Under the pieces are notes generated by a model. It was not told where the DNA came from, did not search any database, and was given only the letters and a program-made list of their open reading frames with translations. A stretch of DNA of 64,000 nt from Haliotis asinina (lineage: Eukaryota > Mollusca > Gastropoda > Lepetellida > Haliotidae): NCBI RefSeq assembly GCF_037392515.1, contig NW_027133912.1, forward strand, positions 84,501 through 148,500, read 5' to 3'. Numbering within the stretch: position 1 is the stretch's first letter; the number at the start of each line of letters is the position of its first letter. The translations under genes were made by a program, and so were the position numbers. Below are positions 46,376-57,315 of this stretch, piece by piece.

Positions 46376-46526
46376 GCTGTCATGGCTGGAATGGCTTTCT
46401 GTGGTGAAAAGATTGAAATGAGAGGTTGATGATCTGTGACTAGTGTGAAATGTCTACCATAAAGATACGTATGGAATTTCTTGACTGCCCAGATCTTGCT
46501 TTAAGCTGGTGTCTTCCTTTAAGCTA

Positions 46527-47820
46527 CGAGGGTTGGCTGAAAAGTTCTAAGCCTCACTGTGAAAAAAAGTTACAAAGTCCACGTTTGTAATTTATTTTTC
46601 TACATAGTCCCCTTCCAAGTTCACACACTTTTGCCAGCGATGCTGCAAGGCCCGAATCCCGGTCAGGAAGAAATCTTCTTCAGCTACCCTAAAAAAATCA
46701 GTCACAGCAGAAATGACGTCATCATTACTTGCAAAATGGCGACCAGCGAGTTCCTTTTTCATTTTGGGGAACAGGTGGAAGTCAGAAGGAGCCAAATCAG
46801 GTGAATAAGGAGGATGGTCAATGAGTTCAAAGCCACAATCGCGGATTGTTGACATGGCCACCACCGATTTGTGAACAGGCGCATTGTCTTGGTGGAAGAG
46901 GACACCTTTAGCGATCATCCCTCATCGTTTAGCTTTGATTGCTTCTCGCAGCTGGTTCAGTAGATTAGCATAGTATCTGCCGTTGATAGTTTGACCTCTC
47001 TCAAGATAATCAATGAGCAGAATACCCCTGGAATCCCAAAAGACTGATGCCATCACCTTTCCAGCTGAAGGAACAGACTTGGCTTTCTTCGGAGCTGGTG
47101 AATCAGGATGCTTCCACTGTTTTGACTGTAGTTTTGTTTCTGGTTGAAAGTGATGTATCCAGGTCTCATCCATGGTTACAAATCGTGCCACAAAATCATC
47201 GGGATCTGCTTTAAAACGACGCAAATTGTCAAGGGACGTCTGGAACCTGACACGTTTCTGTTCTGCTGTCAAGAGCTTTGGCACCCATCTTGCAGAAACT
47301 TTAGTCATTCCTAATTCGTTGGTGATAATATGCTCCACCCTCTCATGAGAGATGCCCACTACACTAGCAATATGTCGAGTAGTCAATCGTCGATCATCCA
47401 TCAACATATCGAGCACTCGCGTGATGTTTTCTGGAGTGGTTGCTGTTGAAGGCCTTCCTGAGCGTGGGTCATCATCAAGGCTTTGTCTGCCACGCTTAAA
47501 TTCTGCAGCCCACTTCTTTACTGTGGAAAATGAAGGAGCATCATCCCCTAGTGTGGAGAGCATGTCAGCATGTATCTGTGTTGGGGACATCCCTTTCTTT
47601 TGCAAGTACTTGATGACTGCCCTGTACTCAGTTTTGTCCATTTCTGATGATTTGAGAGGGTAGGTTTACCAAAAGAGCTGTAGTTGAGATAAAACTATTA
47701 GTACGTTTGTAGTTCTTGTGTCTATGATTCACTAAATGATTGTCCTCATTGGTGGCAAATACCTGTCTCTACCTGGTGGGGAAAAACCGCTCAGGCTGAG
47801 AACTTTTCAGCCAACCCTCG
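46527..47820 (-). mobile_element. Mariner element, complete, TA target confirmed
   Basis: The ends are inverted repeats beginning CGAGGGTTGGCTGAAAAGTT on both sides (about 28 bp, one mismatch). TA flanks the element at 46525-46526 and 47821-47822. The empty site, with a single TA, is present in the second copy of the host repeat at about 60070. The length is 1294 bp, usual for mariner. One transposase gene with a single stop codon lies inside. Confidence 0.95.
46592..47641 (-). pseudogene. Mariner transposase, one premature stop
   Basis: From ATG 47641 the frame runs 239 codons to a TGA at 46922-46924 and continues in the same frame to 46592, about 349 residues in all, the usual mariner length. 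It has an N-terminal helix-turn-helix pair, including FSTVKKWAAEFKRGR and a second motif near RHIASVVGISHERV. The catalytic motifs are TMDETWIHHF, FHQDNAPVH and YSPDLAPSDFHLFP; the second and third Asp are separated by 34 residues, the DD34D signature. The stop is most simply a C-to-T change in an Arg codon. The protein would be nuclear and would cut and join at TA. Confidence 0.93.
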
Positions 47821-47999
47821 TACTACTGATCATGATGAAATTAATATGCTATGTGTATATTTTCTTGATATCTGAATCCTAATGTATAATGCTTGTAGTG
47901 GTAATAAATGAATTTTTGTATAAATTATTATTCCATGATAACTTCCCTTCTGTCTGAAAAAGTTTGGTCCCCAAACTTGGGAAAAAAATTTCTTAGATG

Positions 48000-48545
48000 G
48001 ACAATGGTAGAACTTAGTTGACGGACAAATGTATTAAACTGTTAGAATAATAGATGATATTTTTACAATGGTATAAACATAGTGGATGGACAAATGTATT
48101 AAACTGTTGGAATAATAGATGATATTTTTACAATGGTATAAACATAGTGGATGGACAAATGTATTAAACTGTTAGAATGATAGATGATAGTTACAATGGT
48201 ATAAACATAGTGGATGGACAAATGTATTAAACTGTTAGAATGATAGATGATATTTACAATGGTATAAACATAGTGGATGGACAAATGTATTAAACTGTTA
48301 GAATAATAGATGATATTTACAATGGTATAAACATAGTGGATGGACAAATGTATTAAACTGTTAGAATGATAGATGATATTTACAATGGTATAAACATAGT
48401 GGATGGACAAATGTATTAAACTGTTAGAATAATAGATGATATTTACAATGGTATAAACATAGTGGATGGACAAATGTATTAAACTGTTAGAATAATAGAT
48501 GATATTTACAATGGTATAAACATAGTGGATGGACAATTGCATAAA
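48000..48545. repeat. 63-bp tandem repeat, about 8.5 copies
   Basis: The unit is TGGATGGACAAATGTATTAA, ACTGTTAGAATGATAGATGA, TATTTACAATGGTATAAACA, TAG. The first two copies carry a two-base insertion (TATTTTTACA). Because 63 is divisible by three, the minus strand has an open frame with a 21-residue repeat (48099-48776). I regard this as a by-product of the period. Confidence 0.93.
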
Positions 48546-49014
48546 AGTGCTAGAATAATAAATGAGAATTAAGTATGTTTTTGTCTCTAGTATAGGGGCA
48601 CAGGTTCTTTGTGCTGTCATCAGGGCATAAGGGTATCTGGATGCGGAATCTGGCATGTCTTGGCTCTGTCTACTGGTACCAGGAGGTTTCAAATGTGCAT
48701 GAAGTAAAAGATACATTAAATGGATTGTTAGTGCATTATGATATGAAGCCATGACCTGAAATAATACAATGTGCATGATTTATTAGGCATTTCCTGTTAG
48801 GATAGAAATGGTATGTATTAGACAATACAAGTGCATTGGTTTATTGTGCTCATATACCAATTGTTAGGTACCTTGTTGAACTGAGTTATCTCAATTGTTT
48901 AGGGATTTGGGTCTATTTCGTTTCTTTTCAGTTTATGTGTACTTAGGTTCAGGTTAATGCGCTTGAGTACTTTTGTTTTTTTTGTGTTTCAGTACTTATG
49001 TTAAGTTCACGTTG
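48546..49014. other. Spacer, no gene seen
   Basis: Sequence between two tandem arrays with nothing recognised. Confidence 0.4.
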
Positions 49015-49185
49015 GTTCCATTTCAGTCTGGATTATTCCATTTCAGTCTGGATTATTCCATTTCAGTATGGATTATTCCATTCCAGTATGGATTATTCCA
49101 TTTCAGTATGGATTATTCCATTCCAGTATGGATTATTCCATTCCAGTATGGATTATTCCATTTCAGTATGGATTATTTCATTTTT
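49015..49185. repeat. 20-bp tandem repeat, about 8.5 copies
   Basis: The unit is CCATTTCAGTATGGATTATT, with CCATTCCAG and CAGTCTGG variants. Open frames here (SVWIIPFQYGLFHFS and similar) are products of the repeat. Confidence 0.93.
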
Positions 49186-49563
49186 GAATAGAGTTGGTTT
49201 AGTTTGTTTCGCTTCAGTGTGGTTTAGTGCACTTTTGTACAGCGTTGGTCAAGTTTAATTTCGCCCCGGTATGTTTTTGTGGGCTTTCGTACAACGTTGG
49301 GTAAGTTTTGGTTCGCTTCGGCGCGTTTTCATGCGTTCATGTACAGCGTTCGGTACATTTTGTTTCGTGTCAGTGCGTTTTCGTGCGTTGTTTAAGTTTT
49401 GCGTTAGTTCACTTTGCTTTTGAGATTGGTTGATCAGGTCAATGCTCAAAATCTGTTGTGATGCAGATAACCCAGATGATCAGGCTGATGCCATCTCTTC
49501 ACAACTAGTGACGTCAGTTATCACATGGTGAAATAAGTGGACACATGTATACACTCCTCAGAG
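49186..49563. other. Spacer, no gene seen
   Basis: It contains several GTACAGCGTT-like and TTCGCTTCGG-like imperfect repeats. No gene. Confidence 0.4.
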
Positions 49564-50935
49564 CTAATAGATACGTTTATTAACAAGGTGCTGTACCTTT
49601 TGCAGGAATATGACTATTTGGCGACCACAGGTGTGTATCGGAATTGAATATTGGTATGGTATGCTGATTCTGTAACTCGAGCTTACTGAACGGTATTCAA
49701 AAGAATCAACAACGCTGTTGTCGTCATCTAGTGCAATACAGCGTCTGGATTTATAGATGGGTAATTCTCCAGGAATTTCATGATCCTCTGGGGTGTCAGT
49801 CTTAGACCATTTACAGAGATCCACCCAGCTCTCGTTGATGTAATCCTGTATGAGGTGGAGAGGAACAGTTTCAAAATATTGTGTATGGTACCTATGGTCA
49901 TTTTTGTCATAGCTATATGAGACTTTGACGTAGCAGTCTCCTCGAACTATTTCAATGCCCACAACTCTCTTTATTTCTTGATTGATTTCTCGTAGGTGTA
50001 AAGGTTCCGTTGGATATGGTTCAACGTCCAAAACTGGGTCAGTAATGATTGATTGTTGTTTGAAATTCTTTGACAACACATGGATTGATGGATTGTCTTG
50101 TGGTGATTCTCTGGCTGAAAAACTTGTGATTCTTAAGTGGCTGTTTTCGATGTTTACCTGACATGTTTCTCTTGACGTGAAATTCTCTCCGAATTGAATC
50201 TGGAATGCTGCTGCCGTATTCCCACGTGTTTCCTCTCTCTGGATCCTTCCATTTCACTCTGTAGTAGATTTTGCCATTTGCTCTTTTGGAAGTAAGAATT
50301 GAGTGAATGTCATTAGGATTGAAAACCTTGGTGTCATTGCTTGACGTTGGTTGATAGGATGGTTGTTGCACTTGACTTGAATCTGGTTGTGGCCTTGATT
50401 TCGGCTGATGATGTTTACTGTTTACGCCTCGTTTTCCTTTGTTTGTATTTCCTTTCTCCTTGGTGGGATTACTTGGACCTGGGGTGCTGTGTTTCCGGTT
50501 TGTTGCTGTTGTACTGGGTCTTGCTGAGCTTTCCTGGATACCTTTCTTCTTCTTGGATGAAGTCCTTGGAGTACCAGCATTGTTTTTTGAATCGGCTTTC
50601 TTACCTTTTTGTTGGACAGGTGATTGATCTTTAGTTGAACTTGTTGACTGTGCATTGGTGCTGTCAAGTTGTGGGTCATTGATTTGTTGTTCATTGTCAT
50701 CTATAACCCCTGAATCCAGGTTGTTGTTGTTGTTGAGGTATGGTTCTGGAGGATATTGTGGGCGATCAGCTGGATCCAAATATGGTTTGTGTAATTTGTC
50801 GTCAGAACTTCGGCGTAGTTTGTAGGTGAAATTTGGACCTGAATGGATGATGTAATAACTGCCATACCACTTTTTTGTTAATTTGTTGCAAAGGCCTTTT
50901 TCTACTTTTTGACAGGGCAGTGAAATGCACTAACG
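49564..50935 (-). pseudogene. Gypsy-4 integrase C-terminus and chromodomain
   Basis: From 50935 the frames read KKWYGSYYIIHSGPNFTYKL, the GPY/F-like module, then DPADRPQYPPEPY. A low-complexity, Lys/Ser/Asn-rich linker follows, and then a chromodomain-like unit in 50039-50779 (IHSILTSKRANGKIYYRVKW, NTWEYGSSIPDSI). A frameshift within the 41-base overlap at 50039-50079 continues into 49564-50079, where RVVGIEIVRGDCYVKVSYSY and VPLHLIQDYI could be a second, diverged chromo-like fold. Chromodomains of such integrases guide insertion to modified histones. Confidence 0.72.
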
Positions 50936-50939
50936 ACAA

Positions 50940-51985
50940 ACACACACTACTGGTGTGAGCTATTGCCCGAGGAATCTTTATTTTCGTGGTCAATAAGTCA
51001 CCTTAATATTTACAGAAATAGTGATACAATGAATAGTACATAAAATCATCAATGTGCAATACATATATCATCGATGTGCAATACATATATCATCAATGTG
51101 CAATACCTATTACTAGCGGCTATAAACAGACTAGCTAACATGAAATACACGATAAAGTTACGACTTATCTTATCGAGTGCATACCAAGACGTATATGAAT
51201 AAACATTCTAAGTTAAACAAGGTCATGAACTTGTTTACAAAATGTTTACACAATACATGGATGGTAACTGATCTATATTACAGTTGTTAATGCAATGGAT
51301 ATAGTTAATGGAATACATGGATAATAATGCAAACCGGAAATGAATGATTCAAGCCATGAGCCTACCCTGTGGGTGAGACTGGGATGACGACAGAGCACAG
51401 CAACAGTCTGTATCCCGAATATATCTGAATAAAATGTAATTATTATTATAACTGAGAGTAAGACGCTTAAAACTTATGTGCTGTGTGAAATGCTGTATGC
51501 GTACATTGTATACACATACCTAAACGACAGAATTAAACTAGGACTACTCTACAACACATTCGAACTTCTCATGCACGCAAGGGCAAAGATGTAGAAAAGT
51601 TGTTAGTAATTACAAAAAAAACCTTACAACTGCTAAGCCTGGTTTAGCATATTTATGTTTATAGATAATGGATGACATTTAGGCAATTTCAGACGCCTAG
51701 TTTACTTCAATAGAACATATTTAACATATCACAACATATATGTGCAATGATATAAATATACAGAGATTTATTAATCTAACCTGATTTGTCAAGTGTCTGT
51801 CAACTTGTCTGTGTGGTGACTTTGTGCAGAGTGCAGGCTATTAGACAAAAGATTTAACTTTGAAGTTTAGCTTGGCCAATCAGTTGATCACGTTCATGGC
51901 TTGGGTTTGTTAAGGGCTTGAGGGACACATGACCTATTAAGTAGCCTGCAGATATACACATACAGAACAGAAAACATTAAAATAA
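50940..51985 (-). other. Insert in Gypsy-4, possible solo LTR
   Basis: About 1.05 kb of non-coding DNA separates integrase from its C-terminal module. On the minus strand it has TATATTTATATC near the middle and GAAAATAAAGATTCC near the end, as expected for an LTR promoter and polyadenylation signal. It includes three near-identical 22-bp units CATCAATGTGCAATACATAT at 51045-51110. No second copy is in the window to prove its ends. Confidence 0.35.
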
Positions 51986-51993
51986 TAAAATCC

Positions 51994-52990
51994 CTATGTA
52001 CATAGTTGTGTCTGCCACATTTTGCCAAACCCTTTGGCCTGGCGAGAAATCTGGCTCTTTAGCCTTACGATTGTATTGCTGAAAAGCATAATGAAAGGGG
52101 ACTTTTGAGTTGAGGAATTTGGGGCCATCCGATAGGCCATTATGATGCCTGGGACAAACCGGGGCTTATCGGTTTGAGTTTTGTTACAGTAGGCTCTTAG
52201 TGGTTGATTGATGTAGGAATTGAGCCTCTCTACACAGCTATTTGTTTGCGGACGGTTTGGGCTTGTATGAGAGTATTTGATAGCCAAAAGTTCACAGATA
52301 GCTTTGATTAATTTTGACAAAAAGTTCTGACCTCTGTCTGAAATTAAGGTCCTTGGAGCACCATACTGACAAAATATTTCTCTCACGAGAACATCTGTTA
52401 CCTGTGTGGCTTCTTGAGTTCTGAGGGGAAAGGCTTCACACCATCTAGATGCTGCGTCAGTGATGACCAAAATGTGCTTATTATTGTCTGGTGTTGTTGG
52501 CAAGGGACCAAGGATGTCAACATGCCACCTTGTGAAGACCTCTTCCACAGGTAGTGGGCGTAGGGGTGCCTTCTTGCTGTGGTAGTGCCTCTTGTTTTGT
52601 TGACATACCTCACATGTCTGGACATATGTTGTGATATCGCTGTACATCTTGGGTCAGTAGTATTTTGGTCTCATGGTGTTAGGCATCCTTTCCTTCCCAT
52701 GGTGACAACCGCCAAATTCAGAATCGTGGTATGATCTCAGAACCTGATTCCTGAGAGTTCTTGGAACTGCTCGTTGTTGAATAAATTTGTCTGCATGACC
52801 CTTCTGTCTCTGTGGGACAAATCTGTATAAAATTCCTTCATCAATTTCAAATGTAGTGGCTTCAATAAGGATCTTTTGGCGCTTCTTCTCATCTTCTGGA
52901 AGGACATCATCTTCTTTGTAGTCAAAAATCTGTGTAAAATCTGGACAAATCCTTTGTAGGTGACGTTAGTTAGGATGAGCATTAATGTTT
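51994..52990 (-). pseudogene. Gypsy-4 integrase core and zinc finger
   Basis: The linker after RNase H (ILYRFVPQRQKGHADKFIQQ) leads to the HHCC finger (RSYHDSEFGGCHHG, then CEVCQQNK), with one TGA between MRPKYY and PKMYSD near 52655. The core frame 51994-52647 has WHVDILGP (Asp), LISDRGQNF (Asp) and CVERLNSYI (Glu), so all three catalytic residues are kept. It ends where the 1.05-kb insert begins. Confidence 0.87.
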
Positions 52991-53155
52991 GCCTCAACCA
53001 TTGTGGCTTGTGTGACATCATCACTAGTGGCATGTAAGGCTGCAACAACGTTTGCTGGTACTGCTTGGTAGTCCTCTTCATATTCAAAGGTGACAGACCA
53101 ATGAGTTGTCTGTGATTCAGAAACCAGATGTTTGATACTTGCTATGCAATCGTCC

Positions 53156-53624
53156 TCAGTCTGAGTTGAGTGGGTGACCTGTGAGGGTAAATGTGGTCTT
53201 GCTGAAACATTTTGCCTGAGTGACGTTTCCTGTTTCTGCCTCTGAATGCTTTTTTAACAGTGCATTCAATGGCAGTGCAATTTTAGCATAATCTTTCACA
53301 TACTTTCTGTAAAAGTTTGTAAGGCCTAAAAATGAACGAACCTGTTTCTGTGATTTGGGCACTGGGAAGGTTTTAATGGCTTCGACCTTTTTGTCAGCGA
53401 CTGGACACCTCATGATAAAACATGACCGAGAAATGAAACCTTGTCTGTTGCAAAATTGCATTTTGATGGCTCAGTGTTAAATTTGCCTGTTTTAGATAAT
53501 AGAAGACTTGGTCCAAATGTTGGAGATGCTCCTCAAAGTTTTTGCTGTAAATTATCACATCATCAGTGTAGATCAGCGCAACTTCAGGGTTAGAACTAAA
53601 CTTAAAATGGCCAGTAACCTTCAA
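53156..53624 (-). pseudogene. Gypsy-4 RT second half
   Basis: The frame 53394-53624 has ALIYTDDVIIYSKNFEEHL, the YxDD catalytic pair and following helix. After a frameshift near 53430, 53156-53461 has KVEAIKTFPVPKSQKQVRS and FLGLTNFYRKYVKDYAKIA, the thumb/connection. The first half of the same domain lies at 55945-56319 beyond the inserted element. Confidence 0.87.
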
Positions 53625-55944
53625 CTATCACTAGCCCGGACACGAAACAAGTAGTCCAGAGGAATGAAAGTTATTCACTGAATTGTTAATATCGTGCCAC
53701 TGTCTACAATTCATCTGACCCAGAAGATTGCTTCGCTAGTGACATGGCTGCTGAAAGAAGGTCATGGGCTCTTGCTTCAATCTTTCTGAGTTCATCAACA
53801 TCAGGAGCACCTGAAGTCGTTTTTTTATTTCTTAAACTACTGAAAATAGCAGGTCACCAGGCAACGGAGGCAGAATGCACATCAAAATGATAGTAATAAT
53901 TTTAGGAACCAGCCTGAATGTCAGAATGTCTGACAACACTTATGGCATTTCAGATGGTCATACATTATTGACAGAATTAATACTTGTATTTGCAGTGTTA
54001 TTTTAATTTGAAAGACAAGATTATCAAACTCATGGATCGGCAACGTGTCCACATCAAATTTGTCAAAACAAAACAAAACCAAAGCAAAAAACAAAAGAAA
54101 ACAAAAAAACCCGATGAAGCAACACTGTTTGGTGGAAATAAATAAGCAAACTAAATAAACAAACAAATAAAATAAACAACAGTACTCATGAAAGTTGTCA
54201 AACATACCGTACCATGTTTTCGGGATATTTCTTTTCCCTGTAATTTCTTGCATACAGTGACATGACAGTGCCACCTGTAAACACTGTCTCGTGTCCAGAA
54301 GCTTCCGTCGCAATCGGAACACAAAATGTTTGAAATGTTCAGATTTCACGGAAGTTGTGGCCTAATTTCTGTCAAAGTACAAAAAATCTACCATAGAACA
54401 TAATGCACTTTGAAAACCTTCGTAAATGAGATCATAACTTTTGAAATAACGCTCGTAACTTGTCAAGCAGACCGTCGTCTGCTCAAGTGAAAAGCCAAAC
54501 ATAAATATCACGTGACTCGAATGGAATGTTGCTGACGTAATAAAAAACAACATCGTTCAAACACCGAATTGGTCATCTCTTACATATATTTTTTTCGTGC
54601 AGCAGAATTCACACCAGGCATGTGACCTCTGGGTTCATTTAAAATGCTACTGCGATGATACTATACCGCACAGACATGACACGTTCTATTGTCCCTGCCA
54701 TGGCGGACCATGTAGACAAGAAGAACGAATGCAAATGATTTAATAACTTACCTGTAAATATGTTTATTTTTAACAAATGTTACACACACACAAAATAATA
54801 AAAAAATAAAAAACAAAATTACCAGTTTGCTTGGCTTCTTATTAAAATGATACGATGTATTTGTTGATTTCCGTGGAGAAGAATGCATCACATGCGCTTC
54901 CATACAAGGGCGTGACCCTGCGCAATAACTAGTAACCCGAAAACATGGTACATCACTTCGAGCGCTTGTGCTTGTGGACAAGACACAATATGTATGTTGT
55001 ATTGGGAACCAGCGGAAGACATGACATTCTAACAATAAATTTATAAAAGGCGAGGTGATATTTATTTACGGAATTACAGTTTTGATAATCTACTGATACG
55101 CAGTAATATTCATGATGATCTTTAGCGCTATTACCCTGAGAACACGTTACACCATGGTATATCAATTTGCTGTTTAAGACTTTTTATGCAATTGCGTAAA
55201 TATTTATTGAAAGTCATGTGACATCTTGAACTTCACGCTCAGACGACGATGTTTAATGCTAAAATGTGTGCACGAAGCATTTTTATTACAGGTAACTTGT
55301 GCACGATGCATCCACTAAGTTCCATAATTTACGTATAGGTGGCAAGGTTTTGAGTAAAACGTTCTAACTGGCATGAGTTTACCTAAAACTTGCGTCTATA
55401 TCTACAAGTTTTAGGTCACGTGCATGATTTGGACCAATCACGATCTTTATAGCAGACAGGCGGAAATGCTTCTTTAGAAACCAATAATGATCCAATTATT
55501 TATACTCCATCTGGGCCACTAGTAAAGAACTGAACATGTGGAAATGTATGACTGAATTTGCCAGATGTTATGAGGGGCGTGTGCTCGGATGTGATTTGTC
55601 AGATATTTATTCTCTATCAGGGCCAGCTGTGAAGAACTGAAGAAATGGAAAGGGATAACTAAAATTGTAAGCCGTGTAACTCTTTCCAACCTATACTGTG
55701 AGGTAAAGCGAAGGAGCGATAACATGATTTCAAAGAAGTGACATGATGTATATGTTAACTTTTGAGTTTTGCAACGATAAAGATTCATTAGTCTGGTGAT
55801 TTGAGTAGAAAATGCATGATTTCAATTCCAGTACCAGATGATGTATAGTAACCACTGAAAAAACATGTGCATGTATATTTCCATTCGCCCGTCAAAACAT
55901 TTATTCGCCACGGGCGTGCGGGCGAGCGTAAAGATCGAACCCTG
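53612..55944. mobile_element. Non-autonomous hAT-type insertion in RT
   Basis: This 2.3-kb block splits the RT domain of Gypsy-4. Its ends are CAGTAACCTTC...ACTAGCCCGGACACG on the left and, inverted on the right, CAGGGTTCGATC...GCTCGCCCGCACGCC. They begin CAG and share the CTMGCCCG-CAC pattern, as in hAT families. Flanks TTTAAAGTT and TTTAAGTTT look like a damaged duplication, which would shift one end by a few bases. No transposase frame is present inside. The boundaries are best fixed by the interrupted RT, less well by the inverted repeats. Confidence 0.55.
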
Positions 55945-56319
55945 AACTTTAAAAAGCAATTCCTTAGCACTTAGCAATTCCTTCCTCATGAGTTGCTGAA
56001 AACAAAGTGGAGAATTAGACAAACCCTGTGGTAAACGTTTAAACTGATATAGGCCTTGGTGGGTGACAAAAGCAGTTTTATGCTTTGAATCTTCGTGTAA
56101 TGGCACTTGGAAAAAAACGTTGGCAAGATCTAAAGTGGAGATAATTGTAGCTTGGCCATTGCCGATGTGATCAACAACATCGTCAAAAACAGGGAGTGGC
56201 CATGACATTGGTAAGGTGACAGAATTCAATTTTCTGTAGTCACAAACAAATCTGTATGAGCCATCACGCTTTTTAATGACATTTAGCGTTGCTTCGCTAA
56301 ATGGGTTTATAGGCAGCAT
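55945..56319 (-). pseudogene. Gypsy-4 RT first half
   Basis: The frame has ATLNVIKKRDGSYRFVCDYR, KLNSVTLPMSWPLPV, STLDLANVFFQVPLHED (first catalytic Asp in LDL) and GLYQFKRLPQGLSNSP, then FQQLM. The open frame continues 40 residues into the inserted element as random sequence. The second half is at 53156-53624. Confidence 0.9.
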
Positions 56320-56329
56320 TTGAAAGACA

Positions 56330-57310
56330 AACGCAGAGTTCTAGCAATTCATCAGCGTGTGATAAACACGCTAATACCGAGAGGTAAGTTACAACCCTAA
56401 CCAGGTCGTTTTAATAGGCTCCGAGGTAACATTGCATTCAACAGGCTGTGCATCAGATTTTATTAAATGATTTGTCCCAGTTCCTAGGCAACTAGTCGGC
56501 GCATTCCATTAATTGGTCACAGACAGCATTTACAATTCTTTCACATAAGTTTATGCACTTAGCTCTCAACGAGTATCCAGCGTAACAATCCACGTGACAG
56601 TGTATTATTTTATTCTTCCATAACTTTACCTCAGTCACTTCCGTGATGTCACTTCCGCTGATGTCACATCCGCAGCTATACGTCACGTCCGTTCATATCT
56701 ATGCTGGATGCTCTCACAAGGTAGACCATTTTGCTTTGACTCACAAAATTTCTCACCCACCCTTCCCGAATACAGTGCAATTTTGGATGGGGAGGGAAGG
56801 GAGCAGGGGTACAGGACGCCAAGATTGCCATATGTTACCCATTAGGTACGTTGGATATTAATTTTTCCATGTATAGTGTACAGTTTGCAGGACCTGTTTT
56901 GTAACACCTGTAAGTCAATTATATACATGCATATTTTTCTTAATAAACAGGTACGGTGGGCATGGTGCCGATGGGACATAACTCCAAATTGGCTGAGAAA
57001 GGGGGATACTTGGCTTCTGCTTTTACAGTGGCAGCCCAAACCTTCCTGCCTGCTGTCTCCGCGGGAGGAAGTACAAAAGTTTCCAATGCCTTATCAGCCT
57101 GCTTTTCCTGCCTGCTGTCTCCGCGGGAGGAAGTACACACCTATGCTTTGCCCGTCTGCTTGTACACAGCAGAGGGTCGCTAACAGCTAAAATATATATC
57201 TGGTCCCGTTGGCGCCATCCACACCGTGCCCATTGTCATCCACACATTCGTGTTGTGTAGTCTTTCATCAGAGTTACGTATGGTGCCTAAGGTACGTTCA
57301 GCTACCTCAT
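56330..57310. other. Insert between Gypsy-4 protease and RT pieces
   Basis: Non-coding. A 33-bp sequence (TTCCTGCCTGCTGTCTCCGC and on) is duplicated at 57043-57075 and 57105-57137, a 62-bp spacing. Short TCACTTCCG repeats lie at 56633-56690. The element type is not recognised. Confidence 0.4.
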
Positions 57311-57315
57311 ACTAC

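Larger units (their letters stand above)
44190..46500 (-). mobile_element. Gypsy-3 pol 3' half with telomeric insertions
   Basis: On the minus strand from 46500: RNase H ([20 protein letters not shown], then PAMTAARLQ), two telomeric arrays, RNase H end (YDYDIEW, NADGLSRLPLPDD), integrase, and a C-terminal tail ending near 44190 (RRYPVRQRQAPQRLE). A polypurine tract and LTR follow at 44111. The upstream half (gag, protease, RT) is missing beyond the 150-bp repeat at 46495. Confidence 0.85.
46495..47940. repeat. 150-bp repeat, copy 1, split by mariner
   Basis: Bases 46495-46526 plus 47823-47940 match 60040-60189 nearly perfectly (from CTTGCTTTAAG to TTCCATGATA). The mariner sits inside at a TA. 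Neither copy has coding potential; both lie against Gypsy sequence. Confidence 0.85.

Noticed and set aside
46051..46407. Plus-strand ORF with repeated GLGLSLKS units
   Set aside because: It is the translation of the TTAGGG/Gypsy-spacer array, whose period keeps the frame open. Not a gene.
48973..49258. Plus-strand ORFs with repeated FHFSMDYSI units
   Set aside because: They are products of the 20-bp tandem repeat read in different frames.
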